Source of the DNA: DIGJ01 sp031553075
GTDB lineage: Bacteria > Bacillota > Clostridia > Lachnospirales > Lachnospiraceae
Direction of reading: 5' to 3'
Assembly (NCBI GenBank): GCA_031553075.1
Contig: JAVBLX010000217.1
Location: forward strand, 1-31,454
DNA: 31,454 bases
The notes under the pieces were generated by a model. That model was not told the origin of the DNA. It searched no databases and was given only the letters and a program-made list of their open reading frames with translations. Of this stretch, positions 1-6,900 are shown in pieces (within the stretch, counting starts at the first letter, position 1; each line of letters begins with the position of its first letter). A program made the position numbers and the translations under genes.

Positions 1-1
1 C

Positions 2-100
2 AGACGATTGATTAACATCATCTATGGAATGTTAAAAAATGGCACAGAGTATCGTATGTCAAAAGAGAAAAAAGAACATCATTCTGGCAAAAAGAAGTAG
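2..100 (+). pseudogene. C-terminal tail of an IS110-family transposase (partial at window edge)
   Basis: An open frame enters from the left edge and ends at TAG 98-100. It encodes 32 residues starting RRLINIIYGMLKNGTEYRM and ending in a lysine-rich tail. The RRLINIIYGMLK pattern is what I associate with the extreme C-terminus of IS110/IS116/IS902-type transposases, which lie downstream of the catalytic serine domain. Only the tail is visible, so whether the element is intact to the left cannot be judged. It borders a toxin/immunity island, consistent with IS-driven shuffling. The assignment rests on a short stretch and is moderate. Confidence 0.5.
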
Positions 101-213
101 GAAAAAAACAGTATTATTGGTATAATTTTAAGCAGATGAAAAACCACCTGCTTTGAGAAGTGTTTTCATTTTTCAGAGAAGGGCATCGGCTTGGATTATT
201 ATAAGGATGAAGA

Positions 214-492
214 GTGTATGTCAAGGGTGGCAAAGGTACTAAGAGCGTGTTTGGTTCAGTTAAAATGACAATAAAACAAGCAACAGAAGCGGCACGCAAA
301 TTAGGCTTTAACAAGATAAAAGAAACATCACATGGTCAGCCTATATTCAAGAAAGGGAACAAATACATTACGCCAGATGTAGATAGTCATAATGGTGGCG
401 TTTGGAAGATGGCTGATTCTGTCAAAAATCTTGGTAGTAGATCTTCAAGAATGGGTACATATGATGCTAATTTAAATAGAATAGGTGATTAA
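214..492 (+). CDS. Orphan polymorphic-toxin C-terminal domain (Ntox21-like)
   Basis: The product is 92 residues. Its core (about residues 18-92) carries the run YITPDVDSHNGGVWKMAD followed by VKNLGSRSSRMGTYD and a terminal NLNRIGD. I recognise this as the toxin tip found at the C-terminus of large polymorphic/contact-dependent toxins (Ntox21-like, predicted RNase; the activity is family inference). A TGA at 208-210 closes the frame just upstream, so no delivery or pre-toxin part is attached: this is a displaced tip, not a full toxin. A GTG start at 214 has an AAGGA at 203-207, so it could be translated. The stop abuts the ATG of the next gene, as expected for a toxin-immunity pair. The first 17 residues (KGGKGTKSVFG) look like leftover linker. 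Confidence 0.7.
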   Translation: MYVKGGKGTKSVFGSVKMTIKQATEAARKLGFNKIKETSHGQPIFKKGNKYITPDVDSHNGGVWKMADSVKNLGSRSSRMGTYDANLNRIGD

Positions 493-999
493 ATGAAAGA
501 ATATCGAATAACAAAATATAATCCAGAAAAGCGAGATGATAACGGCAGGTTTATGGAGGACGAATGGACTTCTTATGCAGATGTTGGAAAAGTATATGGT
601 GAGAATATATTTTCAATATCCGAGTACTTGGAAACAGAAAATAAATATTTAGGGGCAATTGAGCACTTAATGAGCAAAAATAATATTGAATCCTTTTATA
701 TTCACGGGTTAGAAAAAAACAATGCTCATTTTGATGAACATACTTCTGTGCAAATGAAAAAAATGTTTAAAGAATTGGGAAAAGTGCACTCTGTAAATAA
801 TGCTGACATACCAACTTTATGCAGATTGATCTTAAGAGAATATATTTGGTGTAAACTAGAATGCTCAAACATGTTTGTTCATTTTGGATACGATTACTAT
901 ATGTATGTTGGAATGAACGTTGCTTGCGATGAATCAATAAAAAAAATCAAGCACTTAGGTCTCTTTGTAGAGCCGTTTGAATCGCCCTATAAAAGCTGA
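493..999 (+). CDS. Probable immunity protein of the adjacent toxin
   Basis: The product is 168 residues, cytoplasmic, with no signal peptide or membrane segment. The ATG follows the toxin stop codon with no gap, the usual arrangement for a cognate immunity gene translated by coupling. The opening MKEYRITKYNP...DEWTSYADVGKVYG is typical of immunity proteins in polymorphic toxin loci: a short beta-rich N-terminus followed by a helical body. I cannot name the Pfam immunity family with certainty. The role, binding and neutralising the toxin of 214-492, is inferred from position and from this N-terminal signature. A hairpin follows the gene. Confidence 0.6.
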   Translation: MKEYRITKYNPEKRDDNGRFMEDEWTSYADVGKVYGENIFSISEYLETENKYLGAIEHLMSKNNIESFYIHGLEKNNAHFDEHTSVQMKKMFKELGKVHSVNNADIPTLCRLILREYIWCKLECSNMFVHFGYDYYMYVGMNVACDESIKKIKHLGLFVEPFESPYKS

Positions 1000-1013
1000 C
1001 AAAAATTTTAGCC

Positions 1014-1050
1014 ACTACGTCCTTAATCTAATGCAAGTTAAGGGCGTAGT
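1014..1050 (+). terminator. Stem-loop after the immunity gene
   Basis: A 13-bp inverted repeat (1014-1026 with 1038-1050, one G-T type pair) surrounds an 11-nt loop. It lies between the immunity gene and the next ORF. No T-run follows, so it is a transcript-end or processing hairpin rather than a textbook intrinsic terminator. Confidence 0.45.
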
Positions 1051-1079
1051 AATGCATTAAATGGAAAGTAGGTGATTAA

Positions 1080-1439
1080 ATGGAATATTGTAATATTATA
1101 GAAAGATTGATTACAGAATTTCCTGATTTGGAAGGGGAATATGAAGAAAATAAAGATATAGTTGAAGATTTACCACATCTTGTCTATTCCATGGTATTTG
1201 TTCCATATATTTGTAATCTGTGTAAGAATGAAGTACAGGAAGATAAGTTAAAACATATATCTGCATTTTTAGAAGAAATGATAAGTTACAATAAAGAAAT
1301 ACAAGAAGTAATTGTTTTTTCTGTACTGGAGTCTTTGATTCCTGAAAGGGAGATTATCAAAAATTTGAAAAAATTTTTAGGAGAAAAAACCACAATGGAG
1401 CTTAATGCGTTAAGATTTTTATGCTATTGTAACTATTGA
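1080..1439 (+). CDS. Orphan immunity-like protein, paralogue of the 3522-3869 product
   Basis: The product is 119 residues, acidic, mostly helical and probably cytoplasmic. It aligns along its length with the product of 3522-3869: FPDLEGEYEEN matches FPNLKKEYLEE, VYSMVFVPYICNLCKN matches VYGDVFTPYLVSCIEN, and VIVFSVLESL matches VATFSVLESI. Both resemble a small Firmicute family often found beside polymorphic toxins (DUF7674-like; name from memory, unverified). Here no toxin gene directly precedes it, only the first toxin's own immunity gene, so it looks like an orphan immunity gene kept after loss of its partner. The last 11 residues (ALRFLCYCNY region) have no counterpart in the paralogue and may be junction-derived. 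Confidence 0.6.
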   Translation: MEYCNIIERLITEFPDLEGEYEENKDIVEDLPHLVYSMVFVPYICNLCKNEVQEDKLKHISAFLEEMISYNKEIQEVIVFSVLESLIPEREIIKNLKKFLGEKTTMELNALRFLCYCNY

Positions 1440-1470
1440 TATGAAAACTTATGAATAAGCAAGGTCAGCT

Positions 1471-1634
1471 ATGGATTGGATTACTATAGGACAAGATATA
1501 ATAAGTAGCACTATTAGTGGTATTCTTGTTGTTGCTTTTGGGGGATAGTGGGATGGTTTGTATACATAACCTGAATAAGAGGGAAAGAAAAAGACCAAGC
1601 AGCTTCCGAACATAAAAATGAAATATATCCCTAG
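1471..1634 (+). pseudogene. Broken small membrane-protein gene (frameshift plus nonsense)
   Basis: An ATG at 1471 opens MDWITIGQDIISSTISGILVVAFGG, a transmembrane-type segment, and stops at TAG 1546-1548. Adding one G to the G-run at 1540-1544 would continue the reading as IVGWFVYIT, then a TGA, then IRGKEKDQAASEHKNEIYP, ending at TAG 1632-1634. A hydrophobic helix followed by a charged cytoplasmic tail is a sensible small single-pass protein, so two lesions (one-base slip in a homopolymer, one nonsense codon) explain the sequence well. No function is known. A 25-residue peptide could still be made. Confidence 0.4.
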
Positions 1635-1695
1635 TAAAGTATGATTGAATACAATAAAATACAGCTTGGAAAAGCCGCAAAGACAGGAGGAATTT

Positions 1696-2700
1696 ATGGA
1701 ACAACAGTTTTATGAAGAGATTAAAAGAATTCTTTCAGAAGCAAGAAATAAAGTTTATCATACTGCTAACTTTGTAATGGTGGAAACATATTGGAATATT
1801 GGACGGCGTATTGTGGAGCAGCAGGGTGGTGAAGAAAAAGCGGAGTATGGAAGCGGTCTTATAAAAGAATTGTCAAAGCAAATGACAAAAGATTTTGGAA
1901 AAGGATTTACCACAGCAAATTTGAAAAATATGCGTCAATTCTATCTTACATTTCCAAATGGCTACGCATTGCGTAGCGAATTGAGTTGGACACATTATCG
2001 TTTAATCATGCGCGTGGAAAATAAAAATGCAAGAGAGTTTTATCTTGAAGAATCAATAAAATCAAATTGGAGCACAAGGCAATTAGAGCGTCAGATTAAC
2101 TCTTTCTTTTATGAACGGTTATTGTCCAGTCAGAATAGAGATAAGGTGTCGGAAGAAATTAAAATGCTAGAACCAGCAAAGTTACCAGAAGATATTATTC
2201 GTGATCCATATGTATTGGAGTTTCTTGGTTTAAATTCAAATGATGATTTTTATGAAAGTGATTTGGAACAAGCCCTTATCACACATTTACAAAAATTTCT
2301 GCTTGAACTTGGAAGAGGGTTTTCCTTTGTTGCCAGACAAAAGAGAATTACATTTGATGGGCGTCATTTTAGAATTGATCTTGTCTTTTATAATTATATC
2401 CTGAAATGTTTTGTTCTGATAGATTTGAAAATAGGAGACTTGACACATCAGGATCTAGGCCAAATGCAGATGTACGTGCACTATTATGAGCGTGAGTTGA
2501 TGAATGAAGGAGACAATCCTCCAATAGGAATAGTGTTATGTGCTGATAAGAGTGAGTCTGTGGTGAAGTTCACGCTTCCAGAAAACGAGACACAGATTTT
2601 TGCTTCAAAGTATAAATTATATCTTCCAAGTGAAGAAGAATTATTGTATGAATTAAGAAAAGAATATGATGTATTAGAAACAAGTAGGGCAGAAGGATAG
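1696..2700 (+). CDS. YhcG-like PDDEXK nuclease-family protein (DUF1016)
   Basis: The product is 334 residues from ATG 1696, chosen because AGGAGG (1685-1690) sits just upstream; an upstream ATG at 1645 is in frame but has no such site. The N-terminal half (about 1-150) is the helical DUF1016-type domain, with YWNIGRRIVEQQ, FTTANLKNMRQFYLTFP and LSWTHYRLIMRVEN. The C-terminal half (about 165-320) carries a PD-(D/E)XK-like core: FRIDLVFYN supplies the acidic residue and LIDLKIGDL the D-x-K pair. Relatives such as YhcG are predicted nucleases associated with mobile and defence loci; the biochemical role is not settled. Length and motifs look intact. It sits between two toxin-immunity cassettes on the same strand. 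Confidence 0.85.
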   Translation: MEQQFYEEIKRILSEARNKVYHTANFVMVETYWNIGRRIVEQQGGEEKAEYGSGLIKELSKQMTKDFGKGFTTANLKNMRQFYLTFPNGYALRSELSWTHYRLIMRVENKNAREFYLEESIKSNWSTRQLERQINSFFYERLLSSQNRDKVSEEIKMLEPAKLPEDIIRDPYVLEFLGLNSNDDFYESDLEQALITHLQKFLLELGRGFSFVARQKRITFDGRHFRIDLVFYNYILKCFVLIDLKIGDLTHQDLGQMQMYVHYYERELMNEGDNPPIGIVLCADKSESVVKFTLPENETQIFASKYKLYLPSEEELLYELRKEYDVLETSRAEG

Positions 2701-2862
2701 TCTCATTTATTGATCCTACAGTATATCTATGATACAACCAACTACATGGTACTGTGGGTGAAAGTATGTAACACTCTCTGAAAAATTTACCTGCTATGAT
2801 ATGATAATACAATACTTGCACTGCCAAGACTTATTTCAGATGCCAGGGAATTTGTTGTCAGC

Positions 2863-3519
2863 ATGAATGAATTTTTCAAGGAAAAACCTAGCATAAAGGA
2901 CATAGTAAAGGCGTTGGGGCAAAGTGTTTGGGATGGATTAACCGGTGATCTGCGATTTGTGCTTAGCCACTTGGACTGGTATAAACTGGATAAGAAGTTG
3001 ACCAAGACACAGGTGAAGGAACTGGCACAGCGATCAGCAAGGGCATATGAAGAAGGTGTCCAGATAATTATGACTGCTGTGATGGCGGTTAAAGCGGTAA
3101 CAGCGATAAAGATAAAAGATAAAATAAAAGTACCTCTAAAGCAACAGGAAGTCAAAAGTGCAAAAAAGTATGTGGCTAAGCCTGGTCCGAATGTTAAAAA
3201 GGCTACTAAGGGAGTTGGTGGAGCTAAGACATCAGTTAGAGATGAATTATTGGGTAATGTTGAAAATCTCAAATTAAAAAATTCAATAAATGAAATTTAC
3301 AGACCTGGTGCGAAAACAGGGGATGGTGGTTTAGCGGATGCAGTTAGACATGAACTTAAAACAGGTGAGTTAGTTGGAGGCAAATCACATATACAAAAAG
3401 CAACGGAAAGGGTGACTAATTTAGAAAATATTATCAAAAAGCAGAATTTGAATCCAAATGATTTAAAAATTGCGAATGACCTGTTAAAAGACTTAAAAAA
3501 TGCATTAGGAGGACAGTAG
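2863..3519 (+). CDS. Pre-toxin plus C-terminal toxin domain of a polymorphic toxin, N-terminally truncated
   Basis: The product is 218 residues from the first ATG. The frame is open back to 2800 after a TGA at 2797-2799, and the upstream part (ILALPRLISDAREFVVS) reads like continued protein, so the gene has lost its 5' end. Residues 1-85 resemble the helical pre-toxin region of LXG- or WapA-type toxins (VWDGLTGDLRFVLSHLDWY). Residues 86-130 are a lysine-rich linker. Residues 135-218 are a compact toxin tip with EIYRPGAKTGDGGLADAVRHE and GGKSHIQKA, a pattern I associate with bacterial secreted toxin tips. No good ribosome site precedes 2863. Its immunity gene starts 2 nt after the stop. It is best seen as an orphan cassette or recombination donor. 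Confidence 0.65.
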   Translation: MNEFFKEKPSIKDIVKALGQSVWDGLTGDLRFVLSHLDWYKLDKKLTKTQVKELAQRSARAYEEGVQIIMTAVMAVKAVTAIKIKDKIKVPLKQQEVKSAKKYVAKPGPNVKKATKGVGGAKTSVRDELLGNVENLKLKNSINEIYRPGAKTGDGGLADAVRHELKTGELVGGKSHIQKATERVTNLENIIKKQNLNPNDLKIANDLLKDLKNALGGQ

Positions 3520-3521
3520 CG

Positions 3522-3869
3522 TTGAAAAGTTGCGAGTTGAATAAGCTATTAGTAGAATCATTTCCGAATTTAAAAAAAGAATATTTAGAAGAAGTAGATT
3601 GGCAAGAGGGGGATAACACAGGTGCGCATACTGTTTATGGAGATGTATTTACACCATATTTAGTTAGCTGTATAGAAAATGATAGACAAGAGGAAATCAT
3701 CAAGGCTTTTGTGTATATTGAAACATTGCTAAAATTGAAGGATACATATGCAGAGGAGGTAGCGACTTTTAGTGTTCTGGAAAGTATTGCATATCTTTTT
3801 GAGGAAAGAAAAGGTCTGTATGATTTGCTGGGGGAGCAATCTAAGGAGTCAATAAAAGAGTTTCTATAA
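3522..3869 (+). CDS. Immunity-like protein for the 2863-3519 toxin
   Basis: The product is 115 residues, acidic and cytoplasmic. The start is TTG at 3522, supported by AGGAGG at 3507-3512 (9-nt spacing) inside the end of the toxin gene; the 2-nt gap implies translational coupling. It is a clear paralogue of the 1080-1439 product (shared FPNLKKEY, VFTPYL and FSVLES blocks). Position makes it the likely antidote of the toxin in front. The downstream side runs into an IS66 remnant about 60 nt later, so any following genes of the original locus are gone. Confidence 0.65.
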   Translation: MKSCELNKLLVESFPNLKKEYLEEVDWQEGDNTGAHTVYGDVFTPYLVSCIENDRQEEIIKAFVYIETLLKLKDTYAEEVATFSVLESIAYLFEERKGLYDLLGEQSKESIKEFL

Positions 3870-3926
3870 TGGGGTAGAAGAAAGATAAATAAATTTGTAC
3901 TAATATCCTTACATCCAGTTGACTGT

Positions 3927-4133
3927 GTTCCGTTTGATAACAATCTGGCCGAACGCGATCTGAGAATGATAAAAGTCAAAACGAAGGTCTCAGGATGCCT
4001 TCGCAGTGAAGAAGGAGCACAGGAATATCTTACAATCATGAGCTATATCGGAACTGCACATAAGCATGGAATTAATGCTTTTACTGCAATCCGAGAGGCT
4101 CTATTGGGCAACCCCAATATCATCTTTGAATGA
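3927..4133 (+). pseudogene. C-terminal remnant of an IS66-family transposase (TnpC)
   Basis: The frame reads VPFDNNLAERDLRMIKVKTK, then SGCLRSEEGAQEYLTIMSYI, and ends at TGA 4131-4133. NNLAERDLRM with a downstream GAxxYLTIMSYI block is the conserved C-terminus of IS66 TnpC, including the last acidic residue of its DDE site (E in AERD). Everything upstream is missing; homology begins abruptly near 3927, soon after the immunity gene. This is a deletion remnant, not a mobile copy. The bases just after the stop (to about 4155) may be the element's right end. Confidence 0.85.
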
Positions 4134-4294
4134 AGGGGTTCTGAACAGTTACAAAAATTTCATATAATCATGTCAGTACCCGACACGCCTCTTAACGATG
4201 CGTACCACATCGAGGCGTTTGATTTTGGAAAAGTAATTTGCAGGGAATGAAAACAGCAACAAATTGAATGCGTTAGGGAGTAGGAGAAAGAGGT
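4134..4294 (+). other. Non-coding tail of the IS66 remnant with a hairpin
   Basis: The 161 bases after the IS66 stop hold no gene. They contain a hairpin, 4185-4191 with 4212-4218 (7 bp) and 4197-4200 with 4208-4211 (4 bp), a 5-nt bulge on the left side, and a T-rich tract after it. It may act as a terminator insulating the island from the next gene. The ribosome site of the gene at 4295 (AGGAGAAAGAGG) lies at the right end. Confidence 0.4.
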
Positions 4295-5341
4295 ATGGAA
4301 TATAATTTTGCGAAGAAACAGGTAAGAAGAATCAGTCGTAATAAGATATTTTTATTGCTGATACTAATATTTTTTGGTGCATTTATGGTATTTGTATTTG
4401 CATTTTCATTTTCACCAAGTAATTTGTTTTTTGAGTACGCACCATTTGATACGTCAGAAGAAGCAGAGAAGCTTTTGGAGGAAAAGAAATTTTATGTTAC
4501 GACAACAGCTGAACACTTAGTTGACACGGGATATGGGTATGCCGAAGGGTATTTCGAAGAGGGGATGATAATCCAAGATAAGTATTACATATTTTTTGCT
4601 GGTGAAAAATATATCATATGTAGGGTAGATAAGGAACTTTCCCAAGAGGAGTATGATGATTACCCATTAAAAGGCAAACTGGATTATGCAACAGAAGTAG
4701 ATGCAGAAGTTATTGATGAGTTGAAACAAGATGCTTCCGAGTTTATCGACCCCGGCTTAATTGCCGATTATATTATTGATACAAATGCATCTCGCTATGA
4801 TGATCAGATAATTGCAATATACGGTATGGTTTTGCTAATCATTCCTATTATTTATATATTCTCGGCAATTATTAGTATAACGGATTATAAGAAAAATAAA
4901 TATTTCAAATTTATGGGTGCAAATGAAGACGATGCGGAGAGAATCAACCAGAGTATTTCAAAATTATATAGCAGGGGGATAACTCCGAAAAAAGTGAGTA
5001 GTATGGAGATAATCGGAGATTGGATGATCAGGTCTACCTTTACTAGCTTTTATGTTAATAAAAAAGAAGACGTTGTTTGGATTTTCAAAACGATTACAAA
5101 GCATAAAACCAATGGGATTCCTACTGGAAAAAGCTATGCAGTTGTCCTAAAGGGAAAATCTTATTTAAATATTTCGTTAAGCGTAAAGGATGAAAAGAAA
5201 GCGGATGCACTATTGGAAGAGTTATTTGTAGAAATTCCGTATGCTATTCGTGGTTACTCTGACGACTTGGCAGAGCTTTATAAAAAGAACCGATCTGAAT
5301 TTTTAGAACTACAGGTAAAGCATAGACAGGAAATAAATTAA
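4295..5341 (+). CDS. Uncharacterised two-pass membrane protein
   Basis: The product is 348 residues. A basic N-terminus (KKQVRRISRNK) precedes a membrane helix at about 18-39; a second helix lies at about 172-196 (IIAIYGMVLLIIPIIYIFSAI). This predicts an extracytoplasmic domain of about 130 residues and a C-terminal cytoplasmic domain of about 150 residues containing KYFKFMGANEDDAERIN. I do not recognise a catalytic motif; it resembles the DUF-type membrane proteins common in Lachnospiraceae. The start is supported by a purine-rich site just before the ATG. The next 210 bases are non-coding and separate it from the LacI gene, so it is probably monocistronic. Confidence 0.75.
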   Translation: MEYNFAKKQVRRISRNKIFLLLILIFFGAFMVFVFAFSFSPSNLFFEYAPFDTSEEAEKLLEEKKFYVTTTAEHLVDTGYGYAEGYFEEGMIIQDKYYIFFAGEKYIICRVDKELSQEEYDDYPLKGKLDYATEVDAEVIDELKQDASEFIDPGLIADYIIDTNASRYDDQIIAIYGMVLLIIPIIYIFSAIISITDYKKNKYFKFMGANEDDAERINQSISKLYSRGITPKKVSSMEIIGDWMIRSTFTSFYVNKKEDVVWIFKTITKHKTNGIPTGKSYAVVLKGKSYLNISLSVKDEKKADALLEELFVEIPYAIRGYSDDLAELYKKNRSEFLELQVKHRQEIN

Positions 5342-5506
5342 AATAAACGGAGGGAATATGATGATGGGTTCAAACCAGTAGTTCAAATTGAAGAGTTATG
5401 TAATCTAAAGGTTGTATGCAGACTCTGAATGATGAGGTACGTCATGATTTTACCAATCTTATAGGGCTCTTTTGTAAATTTATCTTGCACCATTTTACTG
5501 TTTTAT

Positions 5507-5522
5507 GTAAAATTAGTAAAAA
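5507..5522 (+). repeat. 16-bp direct repeat, copy 1 (upstream of the LacI gene)
   Basis: GTAAAATTAGTAAAAA occurs here, 33 bases before the LacI-family start, and again at 6546-6561 just after its stop. Locally, TTTTACT (5493-5499) and AGTAAAA (5515-5521) form an inverted pair. The position suits a regulatory site, possibly autoregulatory; this is inference, and AT-rich chance matches remain possible. Confidence 0.4.
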
Positions 5523-5554
5523 GAGATAAATTTAAAAATAAGGAGGAATAGAAA

Positions 5555-6535
5555 ATGGTTGGAATCAAGGATATAGCAGAGGCCGCTGGCGTATCCGTGT
5601 CAACGGTTTCGAATGTGCTAAATGGGAAAAAGAATGTAGGAACAGCCACCAGGGAGCGAATTTTAGAACTTTGCCGGGAGCTGTCTTATACACCAAATAT
5701 TGCCGGGAAGAACCTGAAGGGTGGAGATAGCAATACGGTTTTGTTTGTATTCAGTGATTTCGACCGTTCTTTCTATTTAAAGATTATCAATGGCGTCAGT
5801 GACTGCGTCAATGAGATGGGATATGGACTTCTTATATGTACGGATAAATCAGTAGAGAAATATATGAATTCCCGGATGACTAGCGGATGCATTATTTTGG
5901 ATGAAAGGGTGAAGAATGACCTGCTTCGGCGGACCGCTTCGGCGAATTATCCGGTGGTGGTGATTGACCGGGTTATGGACGAGCCTAATATAAAGAGTAT
6001 TGTCATTAATAATTATGATGCGATGTGTGAATTGGTGCAGGGTGTGGTGGATGCTGGGTATCGGCGGTTTGGCTTTTTGGGCGGTCTGGAGCATACAGCA
6101 GATAATGCTGAACGATATCAGGCTTTTTTGGATGTTTTGGAAAAGAATAGGATCCCATTTTTGCGAGAATACTATTATTCCGGAGATTACCGGGAAAAAA
6201 GCGGGTATCGGGCGGCAAAGATTCTGTTACTTAGCGAGAAGATGCCGGAGGTGTTAATTTGCGCAAATGATAATATGGCTATTGGAGCTATAAAGGCATT
6301 TCGGGAAAATGGCATCCGGGTTCCAGAAGATGTTGCAGTGACAGGGTTCGATGATTGTGATATTGCATCGGCAGTACATCTTACCACGGTAAAGATACCG
6401 AATTATGAACGGGGATATCTGGCGGCCAAATATTTAATTGAAAATATGCGGGGAAAAGAAAATTATGAGGTGTTTAAAATAGCTGCCAAAGTAAAATGGA
6501 GAGAGAGCGCAGTGAAAAATGAAGTAAAAAGGTAA
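5555..6535 (+). CDS. LacI-family transcriptional regulator
   Basis: The product is 326 residues, the normal length for the family. Residues 3-50 are the LacI helix-turn-helix (IKDIAEAAGVSVSTVSNVLNG) with hinge region up to about 60. The rest is the periplasmic-binding-protein-like effector domain, with the C-terminal signature ICANDNMAIGAIKAFRENG followed by VPEDVAVTGFDD. AGGAGGAA precedes the ATG by 6 nt. The gene lies directly upstream of, and in line with, the sugar importer and GH65 phosphorylase, and a strong terminator separates them, so it most likely represses that operon and responds to its sugar or an early product. Candidate operators are the 14-bp palindrome at 6625-6638 and a related one inside this gene at 6257-6268. 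Confidence 0.93.
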   Translation: MVGIKDIAEAAGVSVSTVSNVLNGKKNVGTATRERILELCRELSYTPNIAGKNLKGGDSNTVLFVFSDFDRSFYLKIINGVSDCVNEMGYGLLICTDKSVEKYMNSRMTSGCIILDERVKNDLLRRTASANYPVVVIDRVMDEPNIKSIVINNYDAMCELVQGVVDAGYRRFGFLGGLEHTADNAERYQAFLDVLEKNRIPFLREYYYSGDYREKSGYRAAKILLLSEKMPEVLICANDNMAIGAIKAFRENGIRVPEDVAVTGFDDCDIASAVHLTTVKIPNYERGYLAAKYLIENMRGKENYEVFKIAAKVKWRESAVKNEVKR

Positions 6536-6545
6536 AATAAAATGG

Positions 6546-6561
6546 GTAAAATTAGTAAAAA
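6546..6561 (+). repeat. 16-bp direct repeat, copy 2 (after the LacI gene)
   Basis: This is the exact second copy of the 16-mer at 5507-5522. It lies between the LacI stop codon and the terminator, within a run of GTAAAA units. Confidence 0.4.
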
Positions 6562-6579
6562 CAAGAAAAACATACTAGT

Positions 6580-6619
6580 AAATGCGCTAATTGAATGACG
6601 AAAATTAGCGCATTTTTTT
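6580..6619 (+). terminator. Intrinsic terminator of the LacI-family gene
   Basis: A perfect 13-bp stem (6580-6592 with 6603-6615) encloses a 10-nt loop; the T-run at 6613-6619 overlaps the end of the stem. It should end the regulator transcript before the operon promoter. Confidence 0.9.
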
Positions 6620-6624
6620 AAATG

Positions 6625-6638
6625 GTTTTGCGCAAAAC
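6625..6638. promoter_or_regulatory. Candidate LacI-family operator (14-bp perfect palindrome)
   Basis: GTTTTGCGCAAAAC is a perfect palindrome with the central CpG typical of LacI-family operators. It lies 42 bases upstream of the -35 box of the sugar operon. A 12-bp relative sharing the TTTGCGCAAA core lies within the regulator gene at 6257-6268. Operator function is inferred. Confidence 0.5.
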
Positions 6639-6680
6639 AGATAAAATATACATATCGACCATAGAAGGAAGGGTAAAATG

Positions 6681-6709
6681 TTGACTTATTGTTGAAAATG
6701 ACGTATTCT
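6681..6709 (+). promoter_or_regulatory. Promoter of the sugar ABC/GH65 operon
   Basis: TTGACT (6681-6686), a 17-nt spacer and TATTCT (6704-6709) make a good sigma-A promoter. GTAAAA (6673-6678) and TTTTAC (6722-6727) flank it as an inverted pair. The predicted start near 6716 leaves a leader of about 185 nt before the binding-protein gene. Confidence 0.75.
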
Positions 6710-6900
6710 TTAAGTGCAACGTTTTACTGATTCGGATGACGGAATTAACACTCGAATTAGTCAGCGAAGCCGATAAGAAACAAGATACGTTTATGTCGGC
6801 AATTTAAAGTCCGGAGAAGGTTCAGGAGAGGTTTTCTCCGGAACGCGTCACATGGGGTGGCAAAAATAACATATTACAAATCTAAATTTCAGGAGGAGAA
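6710..6900 (+). promoter_or_regulatory. Long structured 5' leader of the sugar operon
   Basis: No gene is visible. The leader holds a weak stem built on GCCGA and TCGGC (about 6769-6800) and a strong hairpin with TCCGGAGAA (6810-6818) pairing with TTCTCCGGA (6834-6842). The second hairpin has no T-run and ends about 50 nt before the ribosome site AGGAGG (6891-6896). I match it to no known riboswitch class. It may affect mRNA stability or translation. Confidence 0.4.

Noticed and set aside
2701..2796. Possible IS end in the gap before the second toxin
   Set aside because: The gap looks like junk joining two unrelated segments, but I could not find a matching inverted repeat or a transposase remnant to support an element.
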